The notes: generated by a model not told the origin, from the letters alone. A DNA stretch of 64,000 nucleotides from Staphylotrichum longicolle (GCA_019096155.1 JAHCVI010000002.1:744001-808000), one strand, 5' to 3'; counted from the stretch's first letter, positions 31,557 through 43,621 are shown. A program made the numbers and translations.

Positions 31557-33218
31557 TTATTCTGGTATAGAACAACTCGCCTCAAACCACCTCGCAAACT
31601 TGACAACCGGCGCATCCACGGCCCGCCAGAACACATCCGACACCCATATCACAATGGGCACCACAAACACCGTCGCCAGCGCGAACCCCCCGACGAACGC
31701 CCTTCCCTCGATGCCCGTAATCCCCCACGCCCATTGCTCGATGACATAGCCAACCGTGTGCATGACCGGCCCATGCATCAGGTACAAGGCATAGCTTATC
31801 TTCCCAAAGTACTGCACCACCCCCAGGTTGAAGAAGCGCTGCCACCCGGGCGACCGGCCCACTGCCCACACAAACAACACAGCGCCGATGCTCTGCCAGA
31901 ACCGGTGCTCGTCGTTCCACCACTCGGGTATCAGGCTCGTGAGGAACACCCACCCCGGTGTCTCGGCACCCTTCTCGTCAGGCTGGGACATGAAGTAGAG
32001 CCCAACGACGCTGAGGGCGTTCCACATGGCACGTCTGGACCTCCGCCTCCGCCTCCGGCCCGGCGACGATGGCGACGACAAGCCAGCCCTGCTCGTCTCC
32101 CCCGACATCAGCCCCGGCGCAGGCAGGGTTGCCGCCGCACCACCACCACCACCCTCACCCCCATGCGCCCCCCTCGCGACATCCACCTCGGCCAGCACCA
32201 TCCCCGCATAAAACAACACCATCTCCCATCTCTGGCTCACAAACGCATACACGACCAACGCCCCCACCACCGCGGCCCTCCACCCCCTCCTCAACCGCGC
32301 CGTGCCAACCAGCGTCAGAAACACCATCATCGAGCACCGAAACTCGACGGGGATCGTCCACAGATGCACATCCACCTCGGTCAGCCCGCCAAACGCCTCC
32401 CAGTCCCACACGTGCACGAACCGCACCATCCCGCCCGCCCACGCCGCCACCTGCTCGCCCGTGCTGTTCATGCGCGCCCAGTGCGTCTCCGCCACGTTGG
32501 GCATCTCCGCCACAAACCCGCGCGCCCGCTCGTACCACCCCCACCGCACCATCGCCACCACGCCCGCCGTCGACGCCGCCGTCGGCGCGAACAGCCGGAC
32601 GGCCCGCCGGAGGGTGAGCGAGGACAGCGTGCGCGCGAACCGCGCCCATTCCCTGTCGCGCGCGAGGCGCAGCGGCGTCAGGCTGAGCGCGTACCCGGAC
32701 ACGACGAAGAAGACGCACACCATCGGCGGGCCGGAGAAGACGAGGCGGACGAAGGGGAGGAGCGGGAGGTGGTGGTGGTGCTGGCCGGCGCCGTAGCCGG
32801 GGGCGATGGAGAAGGCCGTGTAGAGGAGGTGGCAGAGGAAGACGACGAGGGCGGCGAGGCCGCGGAGGCCGTCGAGGTAGGATGTCGATGAGCGTTCTGT
32901 GGGAGCGGTTGGGGTTGGGTCGGGGGGTGTTGGGTGGGGGCGGAGGCGGGGGTGGAGGGGGGAGGGGAGGAGGAAGATGGCTGTGCGGAGGAGGAGGGGG
33001 TGGAGGTGGGGTGTCGAGAAGCGGGTGGGTGATGGCCGTTTTGGCGGTTGGTGGTGTAGTAGTTGGGTGTGGTGGGTGTGGTGATCGTGGGGCGAGAAGC
33101 GGGACTCGAGGTCTGCTTGTCCGGCAGCAGTTGAGACGTCGCGTGGCGGTGGATTGTCGAAGGGGTTCGCTTTTTCTTGGTCCCTGAGGCCGCTCGGGGA
33201 TGTGTGGTTGTCGTTCAT
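31557..33218 (-). CDS. Acyltransferase 3 family membrane protein
   Basis: A 553-aa integral membrane protein of the acyltransferase-3 (PF01757) superfamily. The conserved entry SYLDGLRGLAALVVFLCHLL (about residues 113-132) contains the Asp-Gly-Leu-Arg-Gly signature and the His used for acyl transfer. Downstream elements include PMVCVFFVVSGYALS, LWTIPVEFRCSMMVFL and YFGKISYALYLMHGPVMH, which are classical for the family, with about ten hydrophobic segments. The N-terminal 110 residues are His/Pro-rich and probably cytosolic and disordered. Substrate cannot be told from sequence: fungal members act on cell-wall glycans, sterols or secondary metabolites. A single-exon gene. Confidence 0.9.
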   Translation of the reverse strand: MNDNHTSPSGLRDQEKANPFDNPPPRDVSTAAGQADLESRFSPHDHHTHHTQLLHHQPPKRPSPTRFSTPHLHPLLLRTAIFLLPSPLHPRLRPHPTPPDPTPTAPTERSSTSYLDGLRGLAALVVFLCHLLYTAFSIAPGYGAGQHHHHLPLLPFVRLVFSGPPMVCVFFVVSGYALSLTPLRLARDREWARFARTLSSLTLRRAVRLFAPTAASTAGVVAMVRWGWYERARGFVAEMPNVAETHWARMNSTGEQVAAWAGGMVRFVHVWDWEAFGGLTEVDVHLWTIPVEFRCSMMVFLTLVGTARLRRGWRAAVVGALVVYAFVSQRWEMVLFYAGMVLAEVDVARGAHGGEGGGGGAAATLPAPGLMSGETSRAGLSSPSSPGRRRRRRSRRAMWNALSVVGLYFMSQPDEKGAETPGWVFLTSLIPEWWNDEHRFWQSIGAVLFVWAVGRSPGWQRFFNLGVVQYFGKISYALYLMHGPVMHTVGYVIEQWAWGITGIEGRAFVGGFALATVFVVPIVIWVSDVFWRAVDAPVVKFARWFEASCSIPE

Positions 33219-34488
33219 GTTGGCCGGATGGGCGATGGACGATCATCTTTGAGACGCTGGAGGCTCGGTCTGGGTTTGGTTCAGGGGACCAAGGGGAACT
33301 GGTTGTTTTGGGCGGCCTGTGGACCATCGGGGCAGCTCGAGAAACAAAAGGTGGGTGGAGAACGAAAAACGGCTCCATGATCATGAGCCTGTCATCTGTG
33401 TTTGTTTGTCTGTTTTGCGTGGATGCAGCTGGTGATCGGTCTGCCACGCAGCTTTGATGATGTTGAAGTGGGAACAGGACTCCTTAGGTTTCACCGGGTT
33501 CTAGACTCGAGCAATGAGCAGCACATGAAAAGTGAATGGCTCAGCCCGGAAGCCTCAAACAGGACGTGCCTGCAGCTATCACCTGCAACAAGTCCCTTGG
33601 ACCTCGTGGTGAGGGCTCGTCTGTTCACCCAGGTACTGGCATGTGCCAGAAATAAAAAGGAATGATCCCTTGATTGTCATTTCGGCCGATGGTAGGAACC
33701 AGTTGCCCACAACATGGCCTGCCCTGACACAGCATCCCCTCTTCTTGATCAGTTCACGATCATGATAACCTAAGCACCCAATCATGCCCGCAGCCGTGTA
33801 TGCAAGTGATGTGATGCCATGCATGAGAATGCAAGATCCCGATTCCATGATCAAGGAGCTGGGCAAAGCGTGGGCGAAGGCGTGGGGTGCATGTCAACTT
33901 GAAACTGCCATTTAGAAGGAGTCTAGAAATGACTTGGGCATCATCCTCAGTCCACCGGGAAAGGCATACAGCAGTGGATTTCCCGGCAGATGCGGTTGGT
34001 TTAAGGTTCTCGGCTCCAGATCTCGCCACTACGAGATCAGGTTCGGCCCGGGGTGCGCCTTGATCGGATGGCACGCCCCGTCGCCGTCGCCGAGATCTGC
34101 CGAGTTCATACCACGGGTGGCCCACTTGCTTCCAGGTGAGCGCCAGGTAACCATTGTCTGCTGAGTTGGGTTCAGTACTTTGGGAATGCAGGTACCTGCC
34201 GGGGATTTCAACCTCGGCAGGTAGTGGGAAATGAACCCAGCAGAAACCTGGAATAGTAAGAGGAGTGGAAAGAGGATGGATATTCAATCCTAAACGACCG
34301 GTCGGCGCACTCGGCCTATGAAAAGGGGCCTTTTCTCTACAAATCGCATCTATACGTAATGTACGTCAAAAAGAATGCACAGTCCCACCCGCCAAAAGAA
34401 ACCCGAGACCTTTGGTTTGACCTTGACTCCCTCGCAAAAACTCCCAAAACGCCCAAACAACGCCTCAGCCATTACATCGTCAAACCCC
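33219..34488. other. Spacer without supportable gene
   Basis: Nothing with a domain is visible. A short perfect inverted repeat at 34193-34223 is listed separately. The last part is the 3' flank of the ALA dehydratase gene. Confidence 0.45.
34193..34223. repeat. Inverted repeat with 9-bp perfect arms
   Basis: TACCTGCCG and its exact complement CGGCAGGTA flank 13 bases, and the inner GGG/CCT can extend the stem with one G-T pair. It lies in noncoding DNA about 270 bp downstream of the ALA dehydratase stop. It could be a cruciform, a terminator-like fold or a remnant end of a small element. Confidence 0.7.
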
Positions 34489-35695
34489 TCAGTTGTCCAG
34501 CCAGTCCAGGAACTCCGGGACAAAGTAGCTGACGATGATGGTAGCGCCAGCCCTGAGGATGCCCTCGGTGCTCTCAAACGCCATGGCCTTGAGGTCGAAC
34601 ACGCCCGCCTTGGCTGCGGCGTGGATCATGGCGAACTCGCCGCTGACCTGGTACGCGGCAATCGGCAGGTCCTTGCCGAGCTCCTTAGCATCGGCAATAA
34701 TGTCCAGGTACTGGCCGGCGGGCTTGACCATGATGATGTCGGCGCCCTCGTTGATGTCGCGGACGATGGCGCGGCGCGCCAGGCCCCGGCCGCCGGGCGG
34801 CAGCTGGTAGCATCTGCGGTCGCCAAACGAGGGCACCGAGCCGGCGGCGTCGCGGAACGGCCCGTACAGGCAGCCCGAGAACTTGGCGGCGTACGACATG
34901 AGCGTCACGTTGTGCACGATGCCCTCCTCCATCAGCTTGAGCTTGATGGCGCGGATGCGCCCGTCGTTCATGTCGGACGGCGCGACGCAGTGGGCGCCGG
35001 CGCGCGCGTAGGCGACGGCCACGTCCGAGATGCGGTCGACCGAGAGGGTGTTGTTCAGGCTGCCGTCGTCCCGGAGGATGCCGCAGTGGCCGTGGGAGGT
35101 GTACTCGCAGAGGCAGACGTCGCAGACGATGTACAGGTGCGGGAACCGCTGTCGCAGAAGCCGGATGCTGCGGATGACGGGGCCCTCCGGGTCGTCGGCC
35201 GAGGTTCCGAGCGCATCCTTGGTACCGGGCCTCATAGGCACGCCGAAGAGAATGACGGACCGCAGGCCCTTGTGGACGAGCGGCTCGAGGAAGGGGACCA
35301 GTCTGTTGATTCCGCGGCGGTATTGGTTCGGGAGGGAAGGAACAAGGACCTCTTCGTCATCCTGGTCCGACACGAACAGGGGGTAGATGAGCATCGACTG
35401 GGCGTTTGTTAGTGGGGTCCATGAAGCGGTGGGGGTGTTGAGGGGCGGCGCGCACCTTGGTGAGCTGACGCTCAGCCTGCCATGACCGCGCAAGCGGGTG
35501 GCAGTAGCCAGCGTGGAGCTGGCTCCCAATGTCCCCCGAGATGCTCACGCTGGTGGCAGCGGTGCTTGTGTACGACTTTGCCATCGAGATGTGGGAAGCG
35601 CGGTCGTCGACGGTGGACACAGAGGCATCGCCACGTCTCCGGGGGGCGCCAGAGTCGCGGAGGGAGAGATCCTGAACCAGGCTCGAAAACGACAT
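34489..35695 (-). CDS. hem2: Delta-aminolevulinic acid dehydratase (porphobilinogen synthase)
   Basis: It condenses two 5-aminolevulinate molecules to porphobilinogen, the second step of heme synthesis, in the cytosol. Exons 35695-35456 and 35397-34489 join to 382 aa. The zinc-site cysteines are present in CDVCLCEYTSHGHC (about residues 172-185). The two active-site lysines are in MSYAAKFSG (K252) and IMVKPAGQY (K305). Other family blocks are YPLFVSDQDDEE, FGVPMRPGTKD and CVAPSDMNDGRI. The first 80 residues are longer than in yeast: LHAGYCHPLARSWQAE is the family start, and the Ser/Arg-rich segment before it is an extension common in filamentous fungi. It is likely a homo-octamer. Confidence 0.97.
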
Positions 35696-37100
35696 TTTGT
35701 CAATGCGGGTGGAGAGCGTTGGGAAGCAGGGCGGATTGTCGGAAAATCAGGAGACTCGAGTCCACAGCGATACGGCGTCGACCGAGCGCGAAAAGTTGTC
35801 GAGGGTTTGAGTCAATTCGTGTTCGGGGGAATCCTGGACTGATGGCCGATGATGACTGCCTTGGCTGTGCCCCTGGCTCGCACGACAATCCCGCCCTCTC
35901 CGGTGTGAAAAGAGACAGTAAAAGGCTGGATCAAACAATCGGCAAAGTAATCAGCGCAAATGAAGCAGTAGAATATATAACGGAGTGTTGGGAGAGGAAT
36001 TCGCCTCCGGAAGTCTGGAAGTTCTGGCCGCGGAAATCTGGCCCGGAGATGCTTCGGCAGCATCGAGGCCGAGCAGGTGACAATTGTTCCCCATCGGGGC
36101 CTCGGGAGTTTGCGGGGTGGTCCACTTGAATTTTTCCACCGCATTCGCCAATCATCACCCCGATATTTGAAAGAGGCTTGGCACCGCTTTGAAGCAACGT
36201 CACCCGGCAAAATGGACCTCGATTGGGCTGAGATAGGGACGTGCCTGATTCAAGGGCTCGTTGACGACAGCTTACCACAGTAAAACACCCCCGTCTCCGC
36301 CGGTGGCTTTTGCAGATGGTACCGTGTGTCGCTTCCGTTGTTTATCTAGAAGCGAGTTCCGAAAATGCTCCGCTGTACTAGACTAGTGCGCGCAGTTTCA
36401 GATTTTTGTCCGGCCGGGTGCATCATTCCACTTCCAGTTTCGTTGCTCTCTTGGTGTGGTCCAGGGGTTCTGTTTACCAACAACTGGATTCAGGGGCTAA
36501 ATCCTCTCCTGATTCCAACACAACCCAGCGTTCTCCCAATCACGAAACATAGGACTTTGTTTGTCGTGATCTCAAATGCATGTTCTGTTCACGACTTCAG
36601 AGACCCTTTCTTTTCAAGTTTTTCACCATGCCATTACTTGATCAATTGCTTGTTGTTACTCACAAACCCATCAATGGCGTTTTGTCTCGCTGCTGTTGAG
36701 TGCCTGGTACTGTGCAGTACCTGCATAGTGCAAAACCCCGGATACACTAAGTACAAAGGGGATACTGTGTAAGGGTGATGGGGTTGTTGATGAGGGTTGT
36801 CGACCAGAGGACGTTCACGAGTTCCCCTCTGGGGTTGGGATTGCCCGAGGGTCGCCAAGGCCTCCACAGAGCTCAGCCGGTTGCATCTTCGTGCTACGGC
36901 CCTTCTCTTGCAGCCTCTACTGTCAGGGACCTTGAGTCTTGGTCTTGCGTTCTCGTACGGAGAGAAAACACCGGCGCTTGGGTGACCTTTTGCCCGGTCT
37001 TTGGTGGAGGGTTCTTGACGGTTAACGGCAACAATCTTTGGACAGGCCACTGCAGTCAGACTACAATGCAGGAGCCGGCGCCGAGCATCAGTGTTTGGTA
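35696..37100. other. Spacer between ALA dehydratase and HET gene
   Basis: The first part is the 5' flank of ALA dehydratase. The rest holds only short frames in conflict with each other. I see no domain, RNA gene or transposon end. Confidence 0.4.
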
Positions 37101-39568
37101 TCAAAGAACACGAAATTCCCGACAAGTCCGACCCTCATCCTCCTGCTTCGTAAACAGTTCACCGTTCATGAATCCTTGGACGTCTAGGGTGTCAACTGTC
37201 AGCATGGTCTGAGTATATCGTCTCAGCGTGCAAGCCCGAGCGTGCCATAGCGTGCCATAGCGTCCGTAGGAACTTACAACATTCTTCGACGAGATAGAAC
37301 GCGGGGCCATTTGGTCGAAGGAGAAGTGGCACCTTGCCCCCGAAGGGTATGACCACAACGTCGCCTTTTTCCACAGTCGCTGGTCCAGAGCCGTAATAAC
37401 CCGACCGGGTGATGAAGAATCGACGACCGACGTCTCCCACCCAGGCCTTGTAGATTGTAACAGTTTCTTCCCTCATCATCTCGTTAGTGATCATAGCCGC
37501 CTTTGCCGCTGTATCGCTGGCGTGATTGTTGGGAAACCGCTGCTCAAGAATGACATGCCGAAGAGTGAATGGCAAAAGGTGTGCTCTCTGGAGGCCCAAG
37601 AGCTGACGAAAAGCCTCCAGATCGTCCGCAGGACCTCCGTACGGACTTCCGAGTTCACCTGAGGTGGCATGAAGACGGGAGTAAGACCAGTATTGTTTAA
37701 TAGGGTCATTATCGTCCTCCTTGTCCGGATGGGGTACGTGTGCCACCGCGTCCACAAGCACGCCTCCTATCACTACTTCTTTGTTTCCTTGGCTATAGCG
37801 GATTTGAGGGCGCGTTCTTCCTGCCGCTTGATACGCATTTCGGCCCTCTTCTGACCACACAAGAATGTTTTGCTCTGGGGGCATGAGCGGCAATGACCAG
37901 TTTGGCGTCCAAGTCGGTAACTTCGCGTTCATTTCTCGGCGCTGGTAATATTCTCGGTGGCGCGTAAGGAATGATCCGAGGTTGAGTTCGAAGTCCTCCC
38001 CATGAGCCAAAAGTCTAGGTGGAATGTTTGGGGTGTTATGGCAGAGATCTCGTAGCTTTGACAACAGGGCTCCGAGGGTCTTTAGGGACCATTTGGCACC
38101 GCTCCCTCCCGACTCGTCCTCCGGTTCCGAGTCGAGGCCGGCATCGCGTGCTATCCTAACCAGTAGTTTGTACGAGGCTTCAAGGCTTCCAACTGTCTTT
38201 TCATACCAGAGTGGATGAAGGCCCTCTTTCCTTTGAGAGACCAACCGCGGGCCTCCGTGAAACGCCAGTGACAAGCTCTTGTGAGAGCAGCTGGTTTTCA
38301 CGCAGCTGACTGGCCATGTGCGACGAGTACCGATCAAAGTCTCGTTCCTCGATTGCGAAGTGTTTGCATGCGGACAAGACGTCGAGGGCACCACGGGCTT
38401 CAATGTCCCGCATGGTGACTTCCCGGAAGACGTCTTCCACCGGATCCCCGTAGTTAGGTTGGAGATACTTCGCGTCAGCCAGAGACAAGACACAATGGAC
38501 ATGATCTCGCTCATCTGTAGCCCATCGCCACCGAGACAGTGTCAGGCAGTCGAGGAGGTCCAACTGGGCAGGTTTCTGAGGTGGGGGCTGAGGTGAGAAG
38601 AGAGAGGCGCGCCAGACGGAGCCGCAACAGCACAAAAGGCTGGTGGGCGAGAACTTCCGCAAGGTGACCAGGGTGGCGGGGAGGCAGCGCTTCAGGGCTA
38701 GACGGCTCTTTTCAGAAGTATTTGATGGGGAGTGGTGCAGCTCACTTGCATGGAAGTGCTGCTGGTATTTCAATGACAGCCGAGAGAGGCGGTCGACATC
38801 ATACAGCAGATATTGCAAAGCGTGAAACGCGCCAGAAACGGGATCGTCCTGTTATCCGTCCGACGATACCATGAGTCGCTCGGCGTGAAACTCAGGTAGT
38901 AGATCGGTGACGAGGAGACTGACCGTTGGCCACGCAACTCGGTGTTTTCCGCAGCAGAGAAGGACGTTTCTGGCCAAGAGGAGCTCCTGTACGATCCAGG
39001 CCCGTGTCCAATACGGCCGTTGAAAAAAGGGGATGAGGGCCCGCCACGCCGGCATGAAGAGGTAGCCATTCTTTAAGAGTGGTAGAAGCCCCGGTTTGTC
39101 CTCAAAGAGAGCTTTCTGCAGAAATTGGAGGAGCGCCATAGCTTCTGCGCTGCCGTCTGCCTCGTCACCAAGCCACGCGTAGACAATTTCCGCTCGTTGG
39201 TAGATCAGACCCATCATGGAAACCTGGTGTTCTCGCTCTGGCCTATCCCACTGGTTAATGCAAATGGCGTCGACCCAAATCCTCACAACTTCATCTTGAT
39301 GTCGCAAGTGCCGCAGGGCGGCCAAGAGGTTCGGCTTGATGCCTAGCATTGTTCCCATGACGTCGATCTTGGGACCCTCAGGTTCTGGGCCCCAACAGTA
39401 GGAAAGAGCGTTGTAGGAGGAAGCGGTGTTCAGACTGAGGATCTCCAGTTGGCATACTATAGGATGGTGTTGGTCGGAATTGGGTAGGACGGAGAGAACC
39501 CTGATCTCGCTGCGGCTGGCGTCCAAGGGCGCGTAAAGCTGTGATGGTCGCGAAGGGGTTGTCATCAT
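37101..39568 (-). CDS. HET-domain protein, interrupted (possible pseudogene)
   Basis: A heterokaryon-incompatibility (PF06985) protein, a fungal family that triggers cell death on non-self recognition. All three HET blocks are intact in the first exon: YNALSYCWG, then VRIWVDAICINQWDRPEREH with MMGLIYQRAEIVYAWLG, and PYWTRAWIVQELLLARNVLL. After MVSSDG the frame meets TAA, then carries on in the same frame with protein-like sequence (QDDPVSGAFHALQYLLYDVD). A second break near 38200-38300 moves the reading one base to GLHPLWYEKTVGSLEASYKL. The C-terminal part (AWVGDVGRRFFITRSGYYG.. FYLVEEC) is typical for the family, and an intron at 37277-37196 adds the last exon ending at 37101. Introns could explain either break (a 108-nt GTATCG..CCAG one at the stop), but a nonsense change CAA to TAA fits a C-to-T mutation at CpA, as repeat-induced mutation makes. 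Confidence 0.8.
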
Positions 39569-41342
39569 GTCGATCGATCACCTTTCAGTTCCTCGGTCGA
39601 GTGATTTGGAGAGGGGCGCGTCCAAGCGGGGAGGGGGAGGGGAAATGGACTGATGAAATGTCATTGTAGCCCGGCGAACCAAAAGTGATATCCCTTTGAG
39701 AATCTCAGAAAGCTCGCTCTTCGATGAGAGCCAAGGACGCAGACTTGGACCACATGCGGCGCGCAGACCCGGGCATGCCACACAACCGCACTGCAATGCC
39801 GCTTTTGTGGCGCCGGTTACCGGAGCCGGCTAGTACAAGAGTGGCTGTCAACCTCTCCGCTCATGCCGCCGGATGCTGCTGGATGTAGGCCACTGGATTC
39901 AAGAGGCATAAGGAAAAGTGGCGTTGTTCTTTCACCCCGCATGCCCAGGCAAGGCAAACGTGTTTGGTAGGCGAACATTCGCAACGTGATGGTGGAAGAC
40001 CACACGGCGAATGTCAGAATTACACCACAATAGAGTTCGGAAACGGGAGTTGGGCAACGGTATAATAATGAACTACGTGGGTATACCGTTTTGGACACTT
40101 GACCCAAGTTCCGCTGAGTCAGTAGCTTGCCCCAGAAAGAAAGTAAAAATACAGTGTCTGGAATCACGTTTTGGCCCTCCCTGTATAATGACAGCTCCTG
40201 GTCTTCGTTGTTGTCGAAAAGGTGCGGTTTCTTATCCTTACAGCTACTGGTTCTAGGTCCTTTCGAGCATACAGAAAACGGTTAGGGGCAAAGTATAAAA
40301 GACATCTGCTCTGCGCAGCCCTGCTTTCTCTCATAAATAAGTTACGTCTACTAAAGGGAGTGTTCAAAGATAAACCCTAAGTCACAACCACATGTTGCGC
40401 CGAGCCGCCTGAGTAACCATCCTTCCCCAGTGGCCGAACCCTCCAAACTGAATGAACGTGAAAGATGGTAGTGCCAAATTGAAGCCTTGGCGCATGGTCA
40501 AGCTTGGCAGTCTTGAATTGAGGAACACACTTGAACTTGATGAGGCCAGATCAAAGCCCTGAAGAGTTCTCGCTGAACAGTTGCATTTGGCTCAGCGACC
40601 AGTCGCCGGTTTTGTGGTGGATGTAACTTTTTCTGCACACGGAACCGAAGGGTTTGGGCTTTGCCATGTCAATTGTGTCAACCCTGAAACACCCGGCTTG
40701 GTGGTCCGAGTTACCGGCCGGACCGGAGCTGTCGATCGGCCAGGCCTCCGGAGAGTGGACCCCCGGTTTCAACCTCTTCCGGCCCCCGCTCCTTCCCGGC
40801 TCCGTTATTGACCGCCGAAACAACTGGCCCCAATCCGACCACCCACGGGTACTCTACCCGGAGATGGCTGTCTTGCAACTTCCACCACCGTCACACCTAC
40901 CTACCGCCCGGAAGAACCACTCATTCTCTCTCTTCTCCTTCTCTTCCTCTGCAGCCGACATACTCTTCCTCTGCAGTTACTCATATTCTCTTCTTTTACA
41001 GCAAGTCCACTGTCTCCTCGGTATAGCTTCTCCTCCTTCTCTTCTTCCGTGAAGAGACTTTTACTCCATCTCCTCTTCTCTGTGAACAAGCACACCCACT
41101 ACCGATCACCGCCGCATCGTCAACTTGAACCGACTGAAAAAGGTACGTTGTTTGATTTTTGGCGACGACATCATCTGCCCTGTGTGTGACTCACCCTCCC
41201 AAAGCTGTCGTTACGACGGTAAAGGCTGCTTTCACGCCCCAGTGCCGGTCTCTTTTCCGCGATCAAGTTCACATCTCACAGACCAACCCTCATACTGACG
41301 CTACTTCTAGCTTCTGGACTCGTCTCTCAACAGTCAAAGCCG
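39569..41342. other. Spacer, HET promoter and leader of the repeat-protein gene
   Basis: 39569-40550 is noncoding and lower in GC than its surroundings. 40900-41140 is strongly pyrimidine-rich, as in fungal 5' leaders. A good intron (41143-41310: GTACGT donor, CATACTGACG branch site, CTTCTAG acceptor) sits in the leader of the next gene. Confidence 0.45.
41143..41310 (+). other. Probable 5' UTR intron of the Ser/Gln-rich repeat gene
   Basis: Donor GGTACGTTG, branch ACTGAC and acceptor TTCTAG are all near consensus and lie 33 bases before the first ATG of the following frame. This supports transcription of that gene. Confidence 0.55.
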
Positions 41343-43590
41343 ATGATCCGACTCGTACCTCATGACCCTCGTCTCCAAGTCGCCATGAGTGATCCTGCAA
41401 CAAACCAGAAGGTCGGTGGCGACGAGGTCGCTGACGGAGTCGCCAACAATGCGAGCACGGAACAGACCATCGGCCCAGCGACCAACGGCTCTGGCAGACC
41501 CGAGAGTCCAGCTCTAGTCCCTCGGATTGTCATTCGGCCGGCCAGCGATCAAAGTGACGACAACGCAGTATTTCCATATCGGCCCCCTCCCACCCGAGCA
41601 CCCCCCCCTCCTCCTACTTCCATTCCCCATCCTCCGCTCTCCAGCCAGACCTTCCTAGAAGTTCCAAGACCCTCAAGACCCTCGAGACGTCCCCGCCGCA
41701 ACTCTCAACAGGAGAGGAGTCTCTCCCAGCACCGCAGGGGAATCTCTGATTTCGCTCAACTGGAGGGCAGTTCGTCTCAGAGCCACAGCAGGCTCGGTGG
41801 CTTTGGCTTACTGACTGGCAGTTCCTACGGGTACCTCCAGCAGTTTGATGTCTTTGGCCCACAGCAAGACAGTTCCTCCCAGGGTCACAGAAAACCAGAT
41901 AGCGTTGGTTCCGCTCATCGTCTAGATTTCGGCTCTTCCAACCAAGAGGGGAGTTCCTCTCGAATTCACGGCAAACTTGGTCGGCCTGAAGGCAGTTCCT
42001 CTCACCAACATTCCAGAGCGTTTGGTAGCGCCGACCAGCAGGGGGGCAGTGCCTCTCGATACCTCAGCAGTCCTGAGGGTTCCCCTTCTTCTCATCATCT
42101 GGAGCTTGATTCTTTCGGTCAACAAGAGGACAGTTTCTTGAACCGTCGCGGCACATTCGGTCAGCAACTGGGCAATTCCCTACAACTCCGTCTTGGGCTC
42201 AGTCCTTTCGATCAGCAGGAAGAAAGCTCATCTAAATATTGCGAGAGACACAGTCAGCAACAAGGCATCTCCTCTCTACATCAGGGCAAACGCAGTGCTA
42301 TCGTTCAGCGGGAAGATAGTTTCTCTCAATTTCACAGCAGACCCGACAGTTGGAGCCAACAGGAGGCTAGTTCCGTAAAACACCGTGGCGTCCTCGATAC
42401 TACTGGTTCGCCAAAAGACAGTTCCTCTCAACATCACGGCAAAGTCGGCAGCTTCAACCAAAAAGATGACAGTCTCCTCCAAGATCACCAAACGGTCGCC
42501 CGTGCTTCTTAGAAAGAAGACGGTATATCCCAAAATCTTGACAGGTTCGATAGTCTCTGTCCGCAAAATTTTATCTTCTACGATTCTGACGAGTCAACAG
42601 TCTTCATCCACAACAGGGCAGTTCGTCTCAAAGTCGCCGCCGATCCGCCAGTTTCAGTCAGCATGAAGACCTGCTCTCTCAGCATCACAGCCGACGTGAC
42701 GATTTCGTCCAAGAAGAGCCGTCCCACGATGACAAGAGACGTAATAGTTTCGACCAGCCGGAAGGCGTCTCGTCCCAACACCGCAACAACAATCTCCATC
42801 TTTTCGTCCCGCCAGAGCGCAGCAGGTTCGGTCCGTTGGTCCAGCGCGAGGGCAAATTGCTCCAATACTGCATCAGACCCGTGCCACAGAAAGCCGGTCC
42901 CTCCCAGCCTGACAGTAAATCCCCCACTGTCCAACAAGCGGGCACCCATCCCCCCAATGGCAGCGAGCCCTGTCCTTCGGTCCCAGAGGAGAGCGGCACT
43001 TCTTCAGATGGCAGCCGATCCAGTCCCAGACCCATTCCCTACTCGCTCACCGGCCCGGTGCACCCGCTCCGCATGCACCCAACGGGCCTCAGCGGCTCGA
43101 CGAGCATGCCGCTCACGGGCAGCAGCCGGCCCGGGGTCGCCGCCCGGCCCCCCTCCGTCCCGGCCCCGCGTCCCGAGGACGACCAACGCGTGATGGACAA
43201 GGTGGAGAGGATGCTGGCGGCCAGCAAGACGCTCAAGCCGGACAACGACGAGGCGGCGGACGGCTCCCAGCGCGCCGGGCCTGTCGTGCGCGGGGAAAGG
43301 GGTCGGGGCCTGCTCCTCGGCCTCTTCTCCCGGCGGCACAAGCGCAAGCCGCCGCGGCCAATCCAGCCGCACATGATCCGGCACCTGGTCGGCGCGCTGG
43401 AGCCGCTGCCACCACCGCCGCCGTTGTCGTCGTCGTCGTCCTCCTCCTCCCCGGCCGGCCGCGGGGCGCGCATCCGCGACTCCCAGCTCCGCCGCAACGA
43501 GCGCGGCAACCTCGCGCGGGAGAAGGCGTTCCGGGTGCTGGGGTCTACCCCAGAAGACATTCTCCTCCCGGCTCCGGCCCCAGACGCCTC

Positions 43591-43621
<31 letters not shown>

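Noticed and set aside
31356..32891. 511-codon plus-strand frame
   Set aside because: Antisense of the acyltransferase; His/Pro/Arg-rich shadow.
34375..35412. 345-codon plus-strand frame
   Set aside because: Antisense of ALA dehydratase, whose catalytic residues are certain.
41700..42500. Regularly spaced similar words resembling a CRISPR-like array
   Set aside because: The words are degenerate, irregular in spacing, and in frame within a coding repeat in a eukaryote.
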